NCBI RefSeq assembly: GCF_051175565.1
Contig: NZ_CP195105.1
Location: forward strand, 434,001 to 498,000
Reading direction: 5' to 3'
From: Daejeonia sp002484105
GTDB taxonomy: Bacteria; Bacteroidota; Bacteroidia; Flavobacteriales; Weeksellaceae
Length of the DNA stretch: 64,000 bases
Below, one piece after another: positions 52,515 to 62,816 of the stretch (its first letter is position 1; every line of letters starts with the position of its first letter). The translations under genes were made by a program, and so were the position numbers. The notes beneath the pieces are model-generated. The model was not told the origin of the DNA. It did no database searches and saw only the letters and a list, made by a program, of their open reading frames with translations.

Positions 52515-53156
52515 ATGAATACTTTTTTCGGAGACTTCAAAAATACTGTGAAGCATTGGTATATCCCTTTAATAATGGGAATTTTGCTTATAGCACTTGG
52601 CGTTTATATGTTTTTTGTTCCCATGGCAACGTACACTTCACTGGTGATCCTGTTCAGCGTTTGGTTTTTCACACTGGGTGTGATGGAGTTGTTTTTTGCT
52701 TTTCAGAACCAGGAACATATCAAAGGATGGGGCTGGTATCTTGCGGGCGCTATTCTGGATGTTACGGTAGGTACCATTTTGATTTCAAGCCCTGCTATAG
52801 CATCGGTTGCATTGCCTGTATTTGTTGCATTTACCCTCATGTTCCGGTCTTTTCAGGGAATGGGTTTTGCGTATGATATGCAGCAGTCTGGGATTAAAAA
52901 CTGGGGGTTTCTGCTGTTCAGCAGTATTCTGACGTTTATTTTTTCTTTTCTGATGTTTATGAATCCTGTTTTTGCGGGTATTTCCATTGTAGTACTTACT
53001 GCGATAACGCTCGTTTTTTCAGGTTTTTCAGCTGTTTTTCTGGCATTCCAGCTTCGTAAAATCCAGAAATTTCCTGGTGCAAGTGATCAGTTAAAAGCCA
53101 AAATCAAAGCGCTGGAAGAAGAATACCGAAACGAAATGAAGGATTTCGATTCCTGA
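52515..53156 (+). CDS. DUF308/HdeD-family membrane protein
   Basis: 213 residues from ATG 52515 (MNTFFGDFKNTVKHWYIPLIMG); an upstream start at 52470 within the rsmI end is rejected. Six predicted membrane helices in a repeated two-helix pattern with short loops (GWGWYLAGAILDVTVG), the DUF308 pattern of E. coli HdeD. The C-terminal tail is charged (KAKIKALEEEYRNEM). Function unknown; HdeD is linked to acid resistance in enterics. Confidence 0.87.
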   Translation: MNTFFGDFKNTVKHWYIPLIMGILLIALGVYMFFVPMATYTSLVILFSVWFFTLGVMELFFAFQNQEHIKGWGWYLAGAILDVTVGTILISSPAIASVALPVFVAFTLMFRSFQGMGFAYDMQQSGIKNWGFLLFSSILTFIFSFLMFMNPVFAGISIVVLTAITLVFSGFSAVFLAFQLRKIQKFPGASDQLKAKIKALEEEYRNEMKDFDS

Positions 53157-53173
53157 TTCTTCCAAAAAACAGT

Positions 53174-53181
53174 TATCTTTG
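53174..53181 (+). promoter_or_regulatory. Promoter -7 box for fabG
   Basis: TATCTTTG, full match to TAnnTTTG, 26 bases before the fabG start. Confidence 0.7.
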
Positions 53182-53207
53182 AAAAATTTTAAGAAATCCA
53201 GTATATC

Positions 53208-53951
53208 ATGAAACAACTCGAAGGAAAAGTAGCCATCATTACGGGTGCAACCAGAGGAATAGGAAAGGGCATTGCGGAAGTTTTTGCTAAAGAAGGCGCA
53301 CATATCGCTTTTACCTACGCTGGTTCTGTGGACAAAGCAAAACAGCTTGAAGATGAACTTTCCAAAATTACACAGATAAAGGGGTACCAGTCGGATGCTT
53401 CCGATTTTGATGCTGCGCAGTTGCTTGTAGATGCCGTGCTGGCAGAGTTCGGCAAGATAGATATTGTGGTAAACAATGCTGGAATCACCCGCGACAATCT
53501 TCTTCTGAGAATGTCTAAAGAAGATTTTGACACCGTCCTCAAGGTCAACCTTGATTCTGTTTTCAATCTTACGAAAGCTGTCGTAAAGCCGATGATGAAA
53601 GCTAAAGCAGGCTCCATTATCAACATGACTTCCGTTGTTGGCGTTAAAGGAAATGCCGGACAAGCGAATTATGCCGCATCTAAAGCGGGTGTAATCGGAT
53701 TTACCAAATCCGTTGCTTTAGAATTAGGATCAAGAAACATTCGTTGCAACGCGATTGCTCCTGGTTTTATTGAAACAGAAATGACTGCAGCTCTGGACGA
53801 AAAAACCGTGCAAGGATGGAGAGATGGAATTCCATTGAAACGTGGAGGTCAGCCGGAAGATGTGGCCAATGCCTGTGTATTTCTTGCCAGTGAGAAATCT
53901 TCCTACATAACAGGTCAGGTCCTGAATGTGGATGGCGGAATGTTGACATAA
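53208..53951 (+). CDS. fabG: 3-oxoacyl-ACP reductase FabG
   Basis: 247 residues, classical short-chain dehydrogenase. NADPH-binding GATRGIGKGI, NNAGITRDNLLLRM, catalytic Ser-Tyr-Lys in INMTSVVGVKGNAGQANYAASKAGV, C-terminal GGMLT end. Reduces 3-oxoacyl-ACP in fatty acid elongation. Stands alone, with own promoter and terminator; other fab genes are not nearby. Confidence 0.95.
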   Translation: MKQLEGKVAIITGATRGIGKGIAEVFAKEGAHIAFTYAGSVDKAKQLEDELSKITQIKGYQSDASDFDAAQLLVDAVLAEFGKIDIVVNNAGITRDNLLLRMSKEDFDTVLKVNLDSVFNLTKAVVKPMMKAKAGSIINMTSVVGVKGNAGQANYAASKAGVIGFTKSVALELGSRNIRCNAIAPGFIETEMTAALDEKTVQGWRDGIPLKRGGQPEDVANACVFLASEKSSYITGQVLNVDGGMLT

Positions 53952-54018
53952 TTTTATAACAGGTTAGTAATAAGTTGCTTGCATATAACTGTTGAGGTTG
54001 TTTTTCAGCAGATCTACA

Positions 54019-54046
54019 AAGACTTCTGGCAGATGGCAGAGGTCTT
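54019..54046 (+). terminator. Terminator of fabG
   Basis: Stem AAGACTTCTG / CAGAGGTCTT (one G-U), eight-base loop, followed by TTTTTATA. Confidence 0.8.
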
Positions 54047-54075
54047 TTTATATAATGATATATTGATATTTGGGT

Positions 54076-55698
54076 ATGAAAATTATAGAAATTATTTTTT
54101 CGGCAAAAGGGCGGAAACTTTTGATGCTGTGGGTGGTGATACTTTTGGCAAGTTGTCAGGAAAATAAAAACAGAAAAGAAATTCCTGAGATTGAAAAACT
54201 TAAAAATGCTGTTTTGCATAAGGAAGAATTCCGCCAGAAAAAGGAAAATCAACTTCATATACAGAAAGAACTTCTGAAATCTGCAAAAACCTTGGAGCAA
54301 CGCTATCAGATCAATCAGAAAATTATAGAGATGTACAGTGGTTTCCAAAGTGATTCCGCATTTGTATATATCAGCAGGAATCTGGCTCTGGCAAAGAAAT
54401 CCGGCCAGCAGGAGTGGAAGTACGAAACACTGATTACAGAGAGCCGTCTGCTTTCCGCAACGGGTCTTTTTGTGGAAGCCAAAAGTATTCTGGACAGTAT
54501 CCGCCCCAATGTCCCGGAATCCCGGATTTTTAATTACAACAGTGCAGAAGAAGGGCTCTACAACAACCTTTATGACTACAGTAACCGCAATAGAGAGTTT
54601 GCAGATGTCTACAGAAAAAAGCTGCTTCAGTATTATAACCGCGGGAATGGTGAAGAATTGGATCCCGTATTCGGAAATCTTTTCTTGTACAACAAATACC
54701 GCCTCGAGGGAAACTGGGTTGCTGCCAAAAAAAGTATCGATGGCTTTATAGAACACATCAGGGAAGACCGTAATCTATCGGAAAATTTCAGTGCCATCGC
54801 CTATTATTGCAAGGCAAATGTTGAAAAAAATCTTGGTAATACGGCACTTCAGGAAAAGTACCTTGCTCTTTCGTCTATCCAGGATATTCAACGGGCTACT
54901 ACCGAAAACGGATCTATGCAGGAACTTTCTTATCTTCTTTATCAGAAAGAGGAGTATGATTTGGCTTATTTTTTCCTGAATTCTGCCATGGATGATGCAG
55001 TTTTTTACAATGCGCGTTTCCGGAGTTTCCAGATCAGCAAGCTTCAGCCCATTATCGGTAAAGCATATAATGACCAGATCAACAGGTCCAATGACCATCT
55101 GAAAATTGCTTTGACAATCATCAGCCTGATGATTTTTCTGCTTGCAGTGGTAATTTATCTGCTGATAAAAAATCTTCGGGAAGTCAACCGTGCGCGGAAG
55201 AATCTTAAAACAGTCAACGCCAAACTCCACGAAGCCAACCGTATCAAGGAAGAATATGTTGCGTTTTTCGTACAGCAAAGTTCGCTTTATCTTGAAAAAT
55301 TCGAGCAATACAAGAAGCAGATCTCCCTGCGTGTGGCAACCGGACAACTCAAAAAACTTGAAGAGATGCTCAAGGGCAAAAAAGGGGATATCATCAACCC
55401 TAATGAATTTTACCAGAATTTTGACAATGCCTTCCTGCGGATTTATCCGAATTTTGTAAAAGAAATCAACGTGTTCCTGAAACCGGAAGACCGCTTTACC
55501 CTGAAACCGGGAATACTGAATAACGAGTTGAGAATTTTCGCACTCATACGTCTTGGCATTAACGATACCCAGCAGATTTCGGGATTCCTGCGCTATACCG
55601 TTCAGACGATTTATAATTACAAAAGCAAGGTGAAGCAGAAAATGGTGATTCCCTCAGATGATTTTGAAAGCAAAATTATGAAAATAGGAGCCATCTGA
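54076..55698 (+). CDS. TPR/DUF6377-type membrane regulator of the glycan locus
   Basis: 540 residues from ATG 54076. Signal region with lipobox LLASC, periplasmic TPR-like helices (about 60-330), one membrane helix near residue 345 (IALTIISLMIFLLAVVIYLL), a coiled-coil, then a cytoplasmic C-terminal domain (about 390-540) whose end (FALIRLGINDTQQISGFLRYTVQTIYNYKSKVKQK) resembles a LuxR-type helix-turn-helix. This is the DUF6377 layout: sensor outside, DNA-binding inside. It sits 200 bases upstream of susC on the same strand, so a local activator is likely. Confidence 0.85.
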   Translation: MKIIEIIFSAKGRKLLMLWVVILLASCQENKNRKEIPEIEKLKNAVLHKEEFRQKKENQLHIQKELLKSAKTLEQRYQINQKIIEMYSGFQSDSAFVYISRNLALAKKSGQQEWKYETLITESRLLSATGLFVEAKSILDSIRPNVPESRIFNYNSAEEGLYNNLYDYSNRNREFADVYRKKLLQYYNRGNGEELDPVFGNLFLYNKYRLEGNWVAAKKSIDGFIEHIREDRNLSENFSAIAYYCKANVEKNLGNTALQEKYLALSSIQDIQRATTENGSMQELSYLLYQKEEYDLAYFFLNSAMDDAVFYNARFRSFQISKLQPIIGKAYNDQINRSNDHLKIALTIISLMIFLLAVVIYLLIKNLREVNRARKNLKTVNAKLHEANRIKEEYVAFFVQQSSLYLEKFEQYKKQISLRVATGQLKKLEEMLKGKKGDIINPNEFYQNFDNAFLRIYPNFVKEINVFLKPEDRFTLKPGILNNELRIFALIRLGINDTQQISGFLRYTVQTIYNYKSKVKQKMVIPSDDFESKIMKIGAI

Positions 55699-55897
55699 CT
55701 CTTGAAATGTCTACTTTTCTGCAGAATTGTTAAAATATAAACATATTGATATTCAGTAAGTTTTGCATTTAAACGGCTTGTTTTCGTCTACTTTTTTAAG
55801 AGATGATGACTTCTCTCAGTTTTACATCAAGCCCCTCACTTTAAATTAGCAAAACATTCAAAGAGGTGGTGTTATTAACAAATCAAACCTTTTATAT

Positions 55898-58672
55898 ATG
55901 AATAGAAAATATGTGCGATTTGCAGCTGTAGTGGCAGCTCTGTATCTCTCCGGAGGTCTTTATGCACAGGAAAAAGACTCCATTAAAGAACAAAAAATTG
56001 ATGAAGTTGTACTGGTGGGGATTGGTTACGGTACACTCAATAAGAAAGAGGTGACCAGTGCCGTAACGCACCTTAGCGGCAAAGATCTGAATACTGTAGG
56101 AGGAAACGCAGTGCTCAACTCTATTCAGGGGAAAGTCGCGGGGCTTTCTATTGTGAATACAGCGACTGCAGATCCGAATTCGTCTCCCAGCATCCAGCTG
56201 CGCGGGGTATCTTCAAGAAATGCAGGCCTTGGGCCACTGTACGTCATCAATGGTGTAGCCGGTGCCAATACGGACAACCTGAACCAGAATGATATCGAAT
56301 CCATTGATGTACTGAAAGGTGGTGCCGCTTCGGCAATCTACGGTACTCGAGGATCTAATGGGGTCATCATCATCACGACCAAAAAAGGAAAAGGCAGATC
56401 CTCTGCAATGTATGATGGCTATATGAGCTTTGATGTGCCTACCAACAAAATTGAAGTTCTGAGCCCGGACGAGTTTGTGAAATATAACAGAGGAACCGAT
56501 TATGGCGACAAAACCAATTGGTTCGATTCTGTTTCCAGAAACTATGCCTTCAACCAGAAACATACGCTTCAGTTTTCCGGGGGCGGTCCCAAAACCAATT
56601 ATATGGCATCTATCGATTACAGAAATGCCACAGGTCTTGACCTGAGATCCGATAAGGAAGAATACGGAGCAAGGGTAAATATCAACCATACATCAGAGAA
56701 CAATCTGTATACGGCTACCATCAATATTGCGCCGAGATTTATCAAAACCAACAATTCCAGCCATAATGCGTTCAGCCAGTCGCTCACCCTGAACCCGACC
56801 CTGCCCATTATGGATCCTACAACTCCGAATCTGTACAACTACATCAACACAGGTTTTACAGGAGCCTATAACCCTGTAGAAGAACTGAAAACCGTACTGA
56901 GCGGAAGCGAAGGAAAATATCTGGACTGGAGCGGATCATTAAAACTTAATGTTACCAGCGACCTGAGCACTCAGGTAACATTGGCACAGCAGTCCTATGA
57001 CTGGTTTGACTATAATTTTACACCCTCATACAACACAGGTGCCATTAACGGAAACAGCGGACGGAATTCAGCTTCACGTTCCTACAACAAAGGAGACCAG
57101 TATACTTTTGAGTGGACGGGGACCTACAAAAAAGACTACAAACAGCATAGTTTCAATTTTCTGGCTGGGTATTCTTATAATTATTTCGTCTATTCAGGTT
57201 TAAGTGCCGGAAACTCGAATTTTCCTTCTGATGTACTGACGTATAACAATCTGGGATCAGGACAGTATAACGTCACACTTCCAGATAATGCACAACAGGG
57301 AGACTATACCTTCCGCTGGGTAGGATCTTATAAAAACGACTCCAAACTGATTGCTTTCTTTGAAAGACTGAATTACGATTTTGCGAAAAAATACTTTGTA
57401 TCCCTCAGCTGGCGGTACGAAGGTTCGTCCAAATTCGGTTACGAAAACAAATGGGGACTGTTTCCTGCAGCATCTGTGGGATGGAATATTACCAAAGAAG
57501 GCTTCTTCCCGGAAACCAGCTGGATTGGCGACCTGAAACTGCGTGCAGACTATGGTGAGACCGGAAACCAGGATTTCGGAAGCTATCTTTCTCTGGACAC
57601 CTATACAGGATACGGATATTTTACCTTTAACGGGAACAACTATCAGGTATGGGGACCATCGCAGAATACCAACTACAAGCTACAATGGGAAAAAGCACAG
57701 AACTTCAACGTAGGTTTGGATTTTGACCTGTTCGGATCCAGACTGAACGGTAGCCTGAATTATTATATCCGTACCAACAAAGACCTGCTGGGTTACTATA
57801 ACGTATCTGTACCGCCAAACCTGCAGACCCAGACTTTTGCCAATGTCGGAACCATGCGCAATACAGGATTTGAAATTCAGCTGAATGCCAAAGCGGTATC
57901 CGAAGGTGATTTCACCTATAATATCAGTTTTACAGGTGCCAGCAACAACAACAAGTTCGTAGCTTTCTCCAACGACCTCTACAAGGGACAGGATTACCAG
58001 TATATGGCTTATATGCCATCTCCCGGATCTCCCGGCCCAGCTGTAAGACTTGAAGAAGGAAAACGCATCGGCGGTTTCTATATGTACCAATCTGCCGGAG
58101 TGGACGATCAGGGAAGGTTGCTGATCTACAACAAAGACGGAGACGTTATACTCGGAAACCAGGGCTCTGAAGACGACAAGAGATTTGTCGGCAATGGGCT
58201 GCCGCTGTACACTGCAAGTATGGGACATTATATCACTTACAAGAATTTTGATCTATCCATTTTCCTGAGAGGAGCCTTCAAATATGATATTTTCAATACC
58301 ACCGCTTTTTATATCGGAACACCGGCAACGCAGTCGGGTGCCAACGTACTGAAATCTGCCTACGGAGGCGGAAAATATGCAAAACTTACCAATCCGGATA
58401 CATATGCCGTGCTGTCTGACTACTATCTGGAAAAAGGGGATTTTGTGAAGATTGACAATATTACATTAGGCTACAATTTCAAGACACCGTTCAAGAACAT
58501 CAGCTCTGTACGCTGGTATGCAACAGTAAGAAACCTTCATACCTTTACTAAATTCTCTACAGGAGATCCGGAATCGGTATCCGTAAACGGACTGACACCT
58601 GGTATTAATACATCACTGACGTATTATCCGGCCACAACACAGATCTTAACAGGTTTACAGGTAAAATTCTAA
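55898..58672 (+). CDS. SusC-like TonB-dependent receptor
   Basis: 924 residues, RagA/SusC-type outer-membrane importer. Signal peptide to LYAQ (residue 24). A short link EVVLVGIGYG is the TonB-box/plug start; the plug (about 40-170) contains SIQGKVAGLSIVNT, PSIQLRG and GAASAIYGTRGSNGVIIITTKKGK, the SusC signature. The remaining barrel ends LTGLQVKF. It lacks the N-terminal carboxypeptidase-like domain most SusC proteins carry. SusD follows 21 bases later. Confidence 0.96.
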   Translation: MNRKYVRFAAVVAALYLSGGLYAQEKDSIKEQKIDEVVLVGIGYGTLNKKEVTSAVTHLSGKDLNTVGGNAVLNSIQGKVAGLSIVNTATADPNSSPSIQLRGVSSRNAGLGPLYVINGVAGANTDNLNQNDIESIDVLKGGAASAIYGTRGSNGVIIITTKKGKGRSSAMYDGYMSFDVPTNKIEVLSPDEFVKYNRGTDYGDKTNWFDSVSRNYAFNQKHTLQFSGGGPKTNYMASIDYRNATGLDLRSDKEEYGARVNINHTSENNLYTATINIAPRFIKTNNSSHNAFSQSLTLNPTLPIMDPTTPNLYNYINTGFTGAYNPVEELKTVLSGSEGKYLDWSGSLKLNVTSDLSTQVTLAQQSYDWFDYNFTPSYNTGAINGNSGRNSASRSYNKGDQYTFEWTGTYKKDYKQHSFNFLAGYSYNYFVYSGLSAGNSNFPSDVLTYNNLGSGQYNVTLPDNAQQGDYTFRWVGSYKNDSKLIAFFERLNYDFAKKYFVSLSWRYEGSSKFGYENKWGLFPAASVGWNITKEGFFPETSWIGDLKLRADYGETGNQDFGSYLSLDTYTGYGYFTFNGNNYQVWGPSQNTNYKLQWEKAQNFNVGLDFDLFGSRLNGSLNYYIRTNKDLLGYYNVSVPPNLQTQTFANVGTMRNTGFEIQLNAKAVSEGDFTYNISFTGASNNNKFVAFSNDLYKGQDYQYMAYMPSPGSPGPAVRLEEGKRIGGFYMYQSAGVDDQGRLLIYNKDGDVILGNQGSEDDKRFVGNGLPLYTASMGHYITYKNFDLSIFLRGAFKYDIFNTTAFYIGTPATQSGANVLKSAYGGGKYAKLTNPDTYAVLSDYYLEKGDFVKIDNITLGYNFKTPFKNISSVRWYATVRNLHTFTKFSTGDPESVSVNGLTPGINTSLTYYPATTQILTGLQVKF

Positions 58673-58693
58673 TTCAATTCAAAAACATTACTT

Positions 58694-60403
58694 ATGAAAT
58701 TTTCATTAAGAAAAATAATAACTCTTTCATGTGGTGCCGCTCTGCTTCTCAATGTGGGCTGTACCGATTTGGACGAAACACTGTATGATAAAATTACATC
58801 CGAAAATTATCTTCAGACAAGAGATGATGTTATTCGTGATTTCCTGCGCCCCTTCGAACACGGCTACTGGTCTATCCAGGGAAGTGGTCTGTTCTACGCA
58901 CAGGAACTCCCAACAGACGAACTGATGACTCCCAACCGCGACGGAGACTGGTTTGATGGCGGAAAATACCAGAGGCTGCACTACCATACCTGGACCCTCC
59001 AGGACGATTATACCAGTGATATGTGGAATGCTCTCTTTACCGGGGTCAGCCTTTCTACCAACTCTCTGCAAGATATCGAGAATGTGGATATTAATAAAGT
59101 GGGCATTACTCAGGAAGAGAAAGAGGATTTTGTTGCCGAACTGAGAACCATGCGTGCATGGTTTAATCTCCGGGCCTACGACCTCTACCGTAATATCCCG
59201 ATTGTGACAAAAGTGAAAGGTGAAACCGTTATGCCCGCACAGGCCACACCACAGGAAACCTTTGATTTTATCGAAAAAGAACTGAAAGAATCCATTCCTT
59301 ACCTGCCATTGCGTCAGGATCTGGGAACTACAGGAATGGGACGCTGGACACAGGCCGGTGCTGCCGCTCTGCTCGTAAGACTCTATCTGAATGCTGAAGT
59401 CTATACCGGACAGACCAAATATGCAGAATGTGCTGCTGTAGCACAGGATATCATCGACGGAAAATATGGAAACTATCAGCTGGAATCTCTCTGGTACAAA
59501 CCGTTCGACTATGATAACAGCAACTCTTCAGAAGTAATCTACGGATTCCCTTCCACTCTGGCCAACACACACTGGCATTACAGTGAAGATATGTACTTCT
59601 GGATGGCACCCCATAAGGCAAGTAACTATTTCGGATTTACCAACTGGGGCGATATGAACACCAGATTTGCACTGCAGCCTGGTAAAGATGTGGACGGAAA
59701 CGAATATTCTTTCCAGCTGGGCAAGCCTTTTGTAAAATTCCAGAAATATGCAGACGATTACAGACTTACCAAGTACAAAAACCTGGGAAACAGCAAAAGA
59801 GAAGGCATGTTCCTCTATGGATATCTGCCTTATTACAACAATCCTTCCGAACTTGTAAAAAGTAACCGTGGATATACCCTCTACGTCAGAGACCAGGTGG
59901 GATGGTTCAAGGATGCAGCACCAGAAACCGTTATTGCAGACAAGGAATCCAATATGAACCACGCCGACGACAACTCCGGTATCTGGGTAGCCAAATATCC
60001 GATCTATCCGACAGGAGACGCCAATACCATTGCTTCTGGGTTTGCCGAAATCAGGCTCGCCGAAATCTACTACTCGCTTGCCGAATGCAAATACAGAGCA
60101 GGAGACAAGTCCGGAGCCGCAAAACTCCTGAACGAAGTACGCAAAAGAAATTATCCTTCCGGATCTCCAAGTCTTTACAACGAAAGCGGTTCGCAGCTTA
60201 CCGATCAGGAAATGATCGACGAATGGGGACGCGAGTTCCTCGTAGAAGGACGCCGCCGTATCGACCTGATCCGTTGGGGAAAATTCAATACAGGCGAATG
60301 GTGGGACAAAAAAGCAGATCAGGACGACCATACCAAAATCTACCCGATCGGGCAGTCTGTAATCAGCCTGAACCCGAACATCAAACAAAATCCGGGATAC
60401 TAA
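58694..60403 (+). CDS. SusD-like starch/glycan-binding lipoprotein
   Basis: 569 residues. Lipobox LLLNVGC predicts a surface lipoprotein. RagB/SusD family: TPR-like helices; C-terminal motifs FAEIRLAEIYYSLAECKYRAGD, LLNEVRKRN, and EFLVEGRRRIDLIRWGKF. Lid to the SusC barrel, binding oligosaccharides. Pairs with the previous gene and the GH97 gene; the downstream GH97 and similarity to starch systems suggest an alpha-glucan. Confidence 0.95.
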   Translation: MKFSLRKIITLSCGAALLLNVGCTDLDETLYDKITSENYLQTRDDVIRDFLRPFEHGYWSIQGSGLFYAQELPTDELMTPNRDGDWFDGGKYQRLHYHTWTLQDDYTSDMWNALFTGVSLSTNSLQDIENVDINKVGITQEEKEDFVAELRTMRAWFNLRAYDLYRNIPIVTKVKGETVMPAQATPQETFDFIEKELKESIPYLPLRQDLGTTGMGRWTQAGAAALLVRLYLNAEVYTGQTKYAECAAVAQDIIDGKYGNYQLESLWYKPFDYDNSNSSEVIYGFPSTLANTHWHYSEDMYFWMAPHKASNYFGFTNWGDMNTRFALQPGKDVDGNEYSFQLGKPFVKFQKYADDYRLTKYKNLGNSKREGMFLYGYLPYYNNPSELVKSNRGYTLYVRDQVGWFKDAAPETVIADKESNMNHADDNSGIWVAKYPIYPTGDANTIASGFAEIRLAEIYYSLAECKYRAGDKSGAAKLLNEVRKRNYPSGSPSLYNESGSQLTDQEMIDEWGREFLVEGRRRIDLIRWGKFNTGEWWDKKADQDDHTKIYPIGQSVISLNPNIKQNPGY

Positions 60404-60564
60404 CTGATATAGTGGTGAATATTAAATAATAGTTTAACCCGGATGTTAATAGTTTCTCACAAATAATTTTGTTAATCACATGGCTCACTGTGGTTATGTG
60501 ATTTTTTGACAGTATTATAAAGAGAACAGTATTTCCATAGAAAATAATTATAAACAATATTTAA

Positions 60565-62709
60565 ATGAAAAAGATTTTTTTAATTGTAACCTTGTTTTTG
60601 ATAGGATGGGCAACCGCCCAGAAACTACAGTCGCCAGACGGAAAATTTCTCATGAATTTCTCCTTGCACAACGGCGGATACCCTACCTACCAGCTGATTT
60701 ATAAAGGAAAAGAAGTTATAAAGCCCAGCAGAATGGGCCTGGAACTGAAAGCCGACCAACCCGAAGAACAGTCATTATACAGTAATTTTGAGATCACAGA
60801 TACCCAAACCTCCGCTTTTGACGAAAGCTGGAAACCCGTTTGGGGAGAGGTGAACACCATCAGAAACCATTACAACGAACTGGCGGTCACACTGAAACAG
60901 AAAGGGACAGACCGTACCATGATCATCCGTTTCCGCCTTTTTGACGATGGACTCGGTTTCCGTTATGAATTTCCCATGCAGAAGAATCTGGTGTATTATA
61001 CCGTTAAAGAAGAACGTACACAGTTTGCCATGACAGGCGACCATACAGCCTATTGGATTCCGGGAGACTATGATACCCAGGAATATAACTATACAACTTC
61101 CAAAATTTCTGAAATCCGTGGGCTGATGGAAAAATCCTATCAGACAGGAAATGTCTCACAAACCGGATTTTCTCCGACAGGTGTGCAGACTGCACTGATG
61201 ATGAAAACCAAAGACGGCATCTACATCAACCTGCACGAAGCCGCACTGATAGACTACTCTTGTATGCACCTGAACCTGGATGACAAAAACATGATCTTCG
61301 AATCCTGGCTGACACCCGATGTTCATGGGGATAAAGGAAGGCTTCAGGCACCTAATCATTCACCATGGAGAACCATCATTGTAAGCGACGATGCCAGAAA
61401 AATCCTGGATTCAAAGATGACCTACAACCTGAATGAGCCAAGCAAAATTGAAGATACCTCCTGGATTAAACCCATAAAATACGTGGGCGTATGGTGGGAA
61501 ATGATTTCCGGAAAAAGTTCATGGTCTTATACCGACGAATACCCTTCTGTACAGCTGGGCGTTACAGATTTTGCCCATGCAAAACCCAACGGAAAGCACG
61601 GTGCCAACAATGCCAATGTCAGAAGACACATCGACTTTGCTGCAAAACACGGTTTTGATGCGGTGCTCGTAGAAGGCTGGAACATCGGTTGGGAAGACTG
61701 GTTCGGGCATGCAAAAGAATACGTTTTCGATTTCCAGACGCCCTATCCGGATTTCGATCTTCCCGCACTGAATGCATATGCGCATTCCAAAGGTGTGAAA
61801 CTCATCATGCACCACGAAACTTCCGCATCCATAAGGAATTACGAAAGATTTATGGAAGAGGCATATACACTCATGAACAAATACGGGTATGATGCCGTAA
61901 AAAGTGGCTATGTAGGGCCCATTCTCCCTCTGGGCGAAACCCATTACAGCCAGTGGACGAACAACCACTACCAGTACGCCATCGAGCAGGCGGCAAAACA
62001 CAAAATTATGGTCAATGCCCACGAAGCAGTTCGCCCCACCGGTATCGCCCGTACCTATCCGAACCTTATCGGTAACGAATCTGCAAGAGGTACAGAATAT
62101 CAGGCGTTTGGAGGAGAACGTAACCATCCCAACCATGTCACCATACTTCCGTTCACCAGACTCATTGGTGGGCCTATGGATTACACTCCTGGTATTTTCC
62201 AGATGGATGTTACCAACGGATCGCATGTCAATGCAACAATTGCCAATCAGCTCGCACTTTATGTTACCATGTACAGCCCGCTGCAGATGGCTGCAGACTT
62301 TCCGGAAAACTACGACCGTTTCCCCGATGCTTTCCAGTTTATCAAAGACGTGGCAGTAGATTGGGACGACAGTAAATATCTGGAAGCAGAACCCGGCAAA
62401 TACATTACTGTTGCAAGAAAAGCCAAAGGAACCGGTAACTGGTTTGTGGGAAATGTAGCAGGTTACGAACCTTTTACATCCCATATTTCCTTCGACTTTC
62501 TGGATAAAGGCAAACAATATATCGCCACCATCTATGCCGATGCAAAAGATGCCGACTATCTGAAAAATACGCAGGCTTACACCATTCGTAAAGTGCTGGT
62601 AAACAGTAAATCAAAACTTTCCCAGACTTCAGTTCCGGGCGGAGGTTTTGCCATCAGTATTTTCCCAGTCACAGACAGGGCACAGACAAAAGGTTTGAAG
62701 AAACTGTAA
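60565..62709 (+). CDS. GH97 alpha-glucosidase, SusB-like
   Basis: 714 residues. Signal peptide (MKKIFLIVTLFLIGWATAQ). N-terminal beta-sandwich (about 20-290), TIM-barrel (about 300-570), C-terminal beta-domain. Active-site motifs of the inverting SusB type: LIMHHETSAS, KIMVNAHEAVRPTG and LIGNESARGTEYQ carry the calcium-binding and acid/base Glu residues, rather than the Asp nucleophile of retaining GH97 alpha-galactosidases. So it likely releases glucose from maltooligosaccharides in the periplasm. 161 bases after susD; terminator after its stop. Confidence 0.95.
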   Translation: MKKIFLIVTLFLIGWATAQKLQSPDGKFLMNFSLHNGGYPTYQLIYKGKEVIKPSRMGLELKADQPEEQSLYSNFEITDTQTSAFDESWKPVWGEVNTIRNHYNELAVTLKQKGTDRTMIIRFRLFDDGLGFRYEFPMQKNLVYYTVKEERTQFAMTGDHTAYWIPGDYDTQEYNYTTSKISEIRGLMEKSYQTGNVSQTGFSPTGVQTALMMKTKDGIYINLHEAALIDYSCMHLNLDDKNMIFESWLTPDVHGDKGRLQAPNHSPWRTIIVSDDARKILDSKMTYNLNEPSKIEDTSWIKPIKYVGVWWEMISGKSSWSYTDEYPSVQLGVTDFAHAKPNGKHGANNANVRRHIDFAAKHGFDAVLVEGWNIGWEDWFGHAKEYVFDFQTPYPDFDLPALNAYAHSKGVKLIMHHETSASIRNYERFMEEAYTLMNKYGYDAVKSGYVGPILPLGETHYSQWTNNHYQYAIEQAAKHKIMVNAHEAVRPTGIARTYPNLIGNESARGTEYQAFGGERNHPNHVTILPFTRLIGGPMDYTPGIFQMDVTNGSHVNATIANQLALYVTMYSPLQMAADFPENYDRFPDAFQFIKDVAVDWDDSKYLEAEPGKYITVARKAKGTGNWFVGNVAGYEPFTSHISFDFLDKGKQYIATIYADAKDADYLKNTQAYTIRKVLVNSKSKLSQTSVPGGGFAISIFPVTDRAQTKGLKKL

Positions 62710-62737
62710 AGACAAAATAATTCCATCTTCACAAAAT

Positions 62738-62769
62738 GCTTTCCGGCTCCGGTCGGGAAGTGTTTTTTT
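62738..62769 (+). terminator. Terminator of the glycan locus
   Basis: Stem CTTTCCG / CGGGAAG (one G-U) with an eight-base loop, then TGTTTTTTTT. Confidence 0.75.
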
Positions 62770-62816
62770 TGATATCCACCTGAAATAAGTATTTTTGATG
62801 TTCCAAACAACAGAAT

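Noticed and set aside
53767..54756. Long minus-strand frame (329 residues) over fabG and the regulator gene
   Set aside because: It is antisense to two well-supported genes and has Phe/Cys/His-rich content typical of shadows.
60404..60564. Riboswitch or small RNA between susD and the GH97 gene
   Set aside because: The gap has AT-rich sequence with a weak GTGATT-type inverted repeat (about 60476-60505), but no recognisable riboswitch core.
61519..62517. Minus-strand frame of 332 residues inside the GH97 gene
   Set aside because: Antisense shadow; the GH97 frame carries all family motifs.
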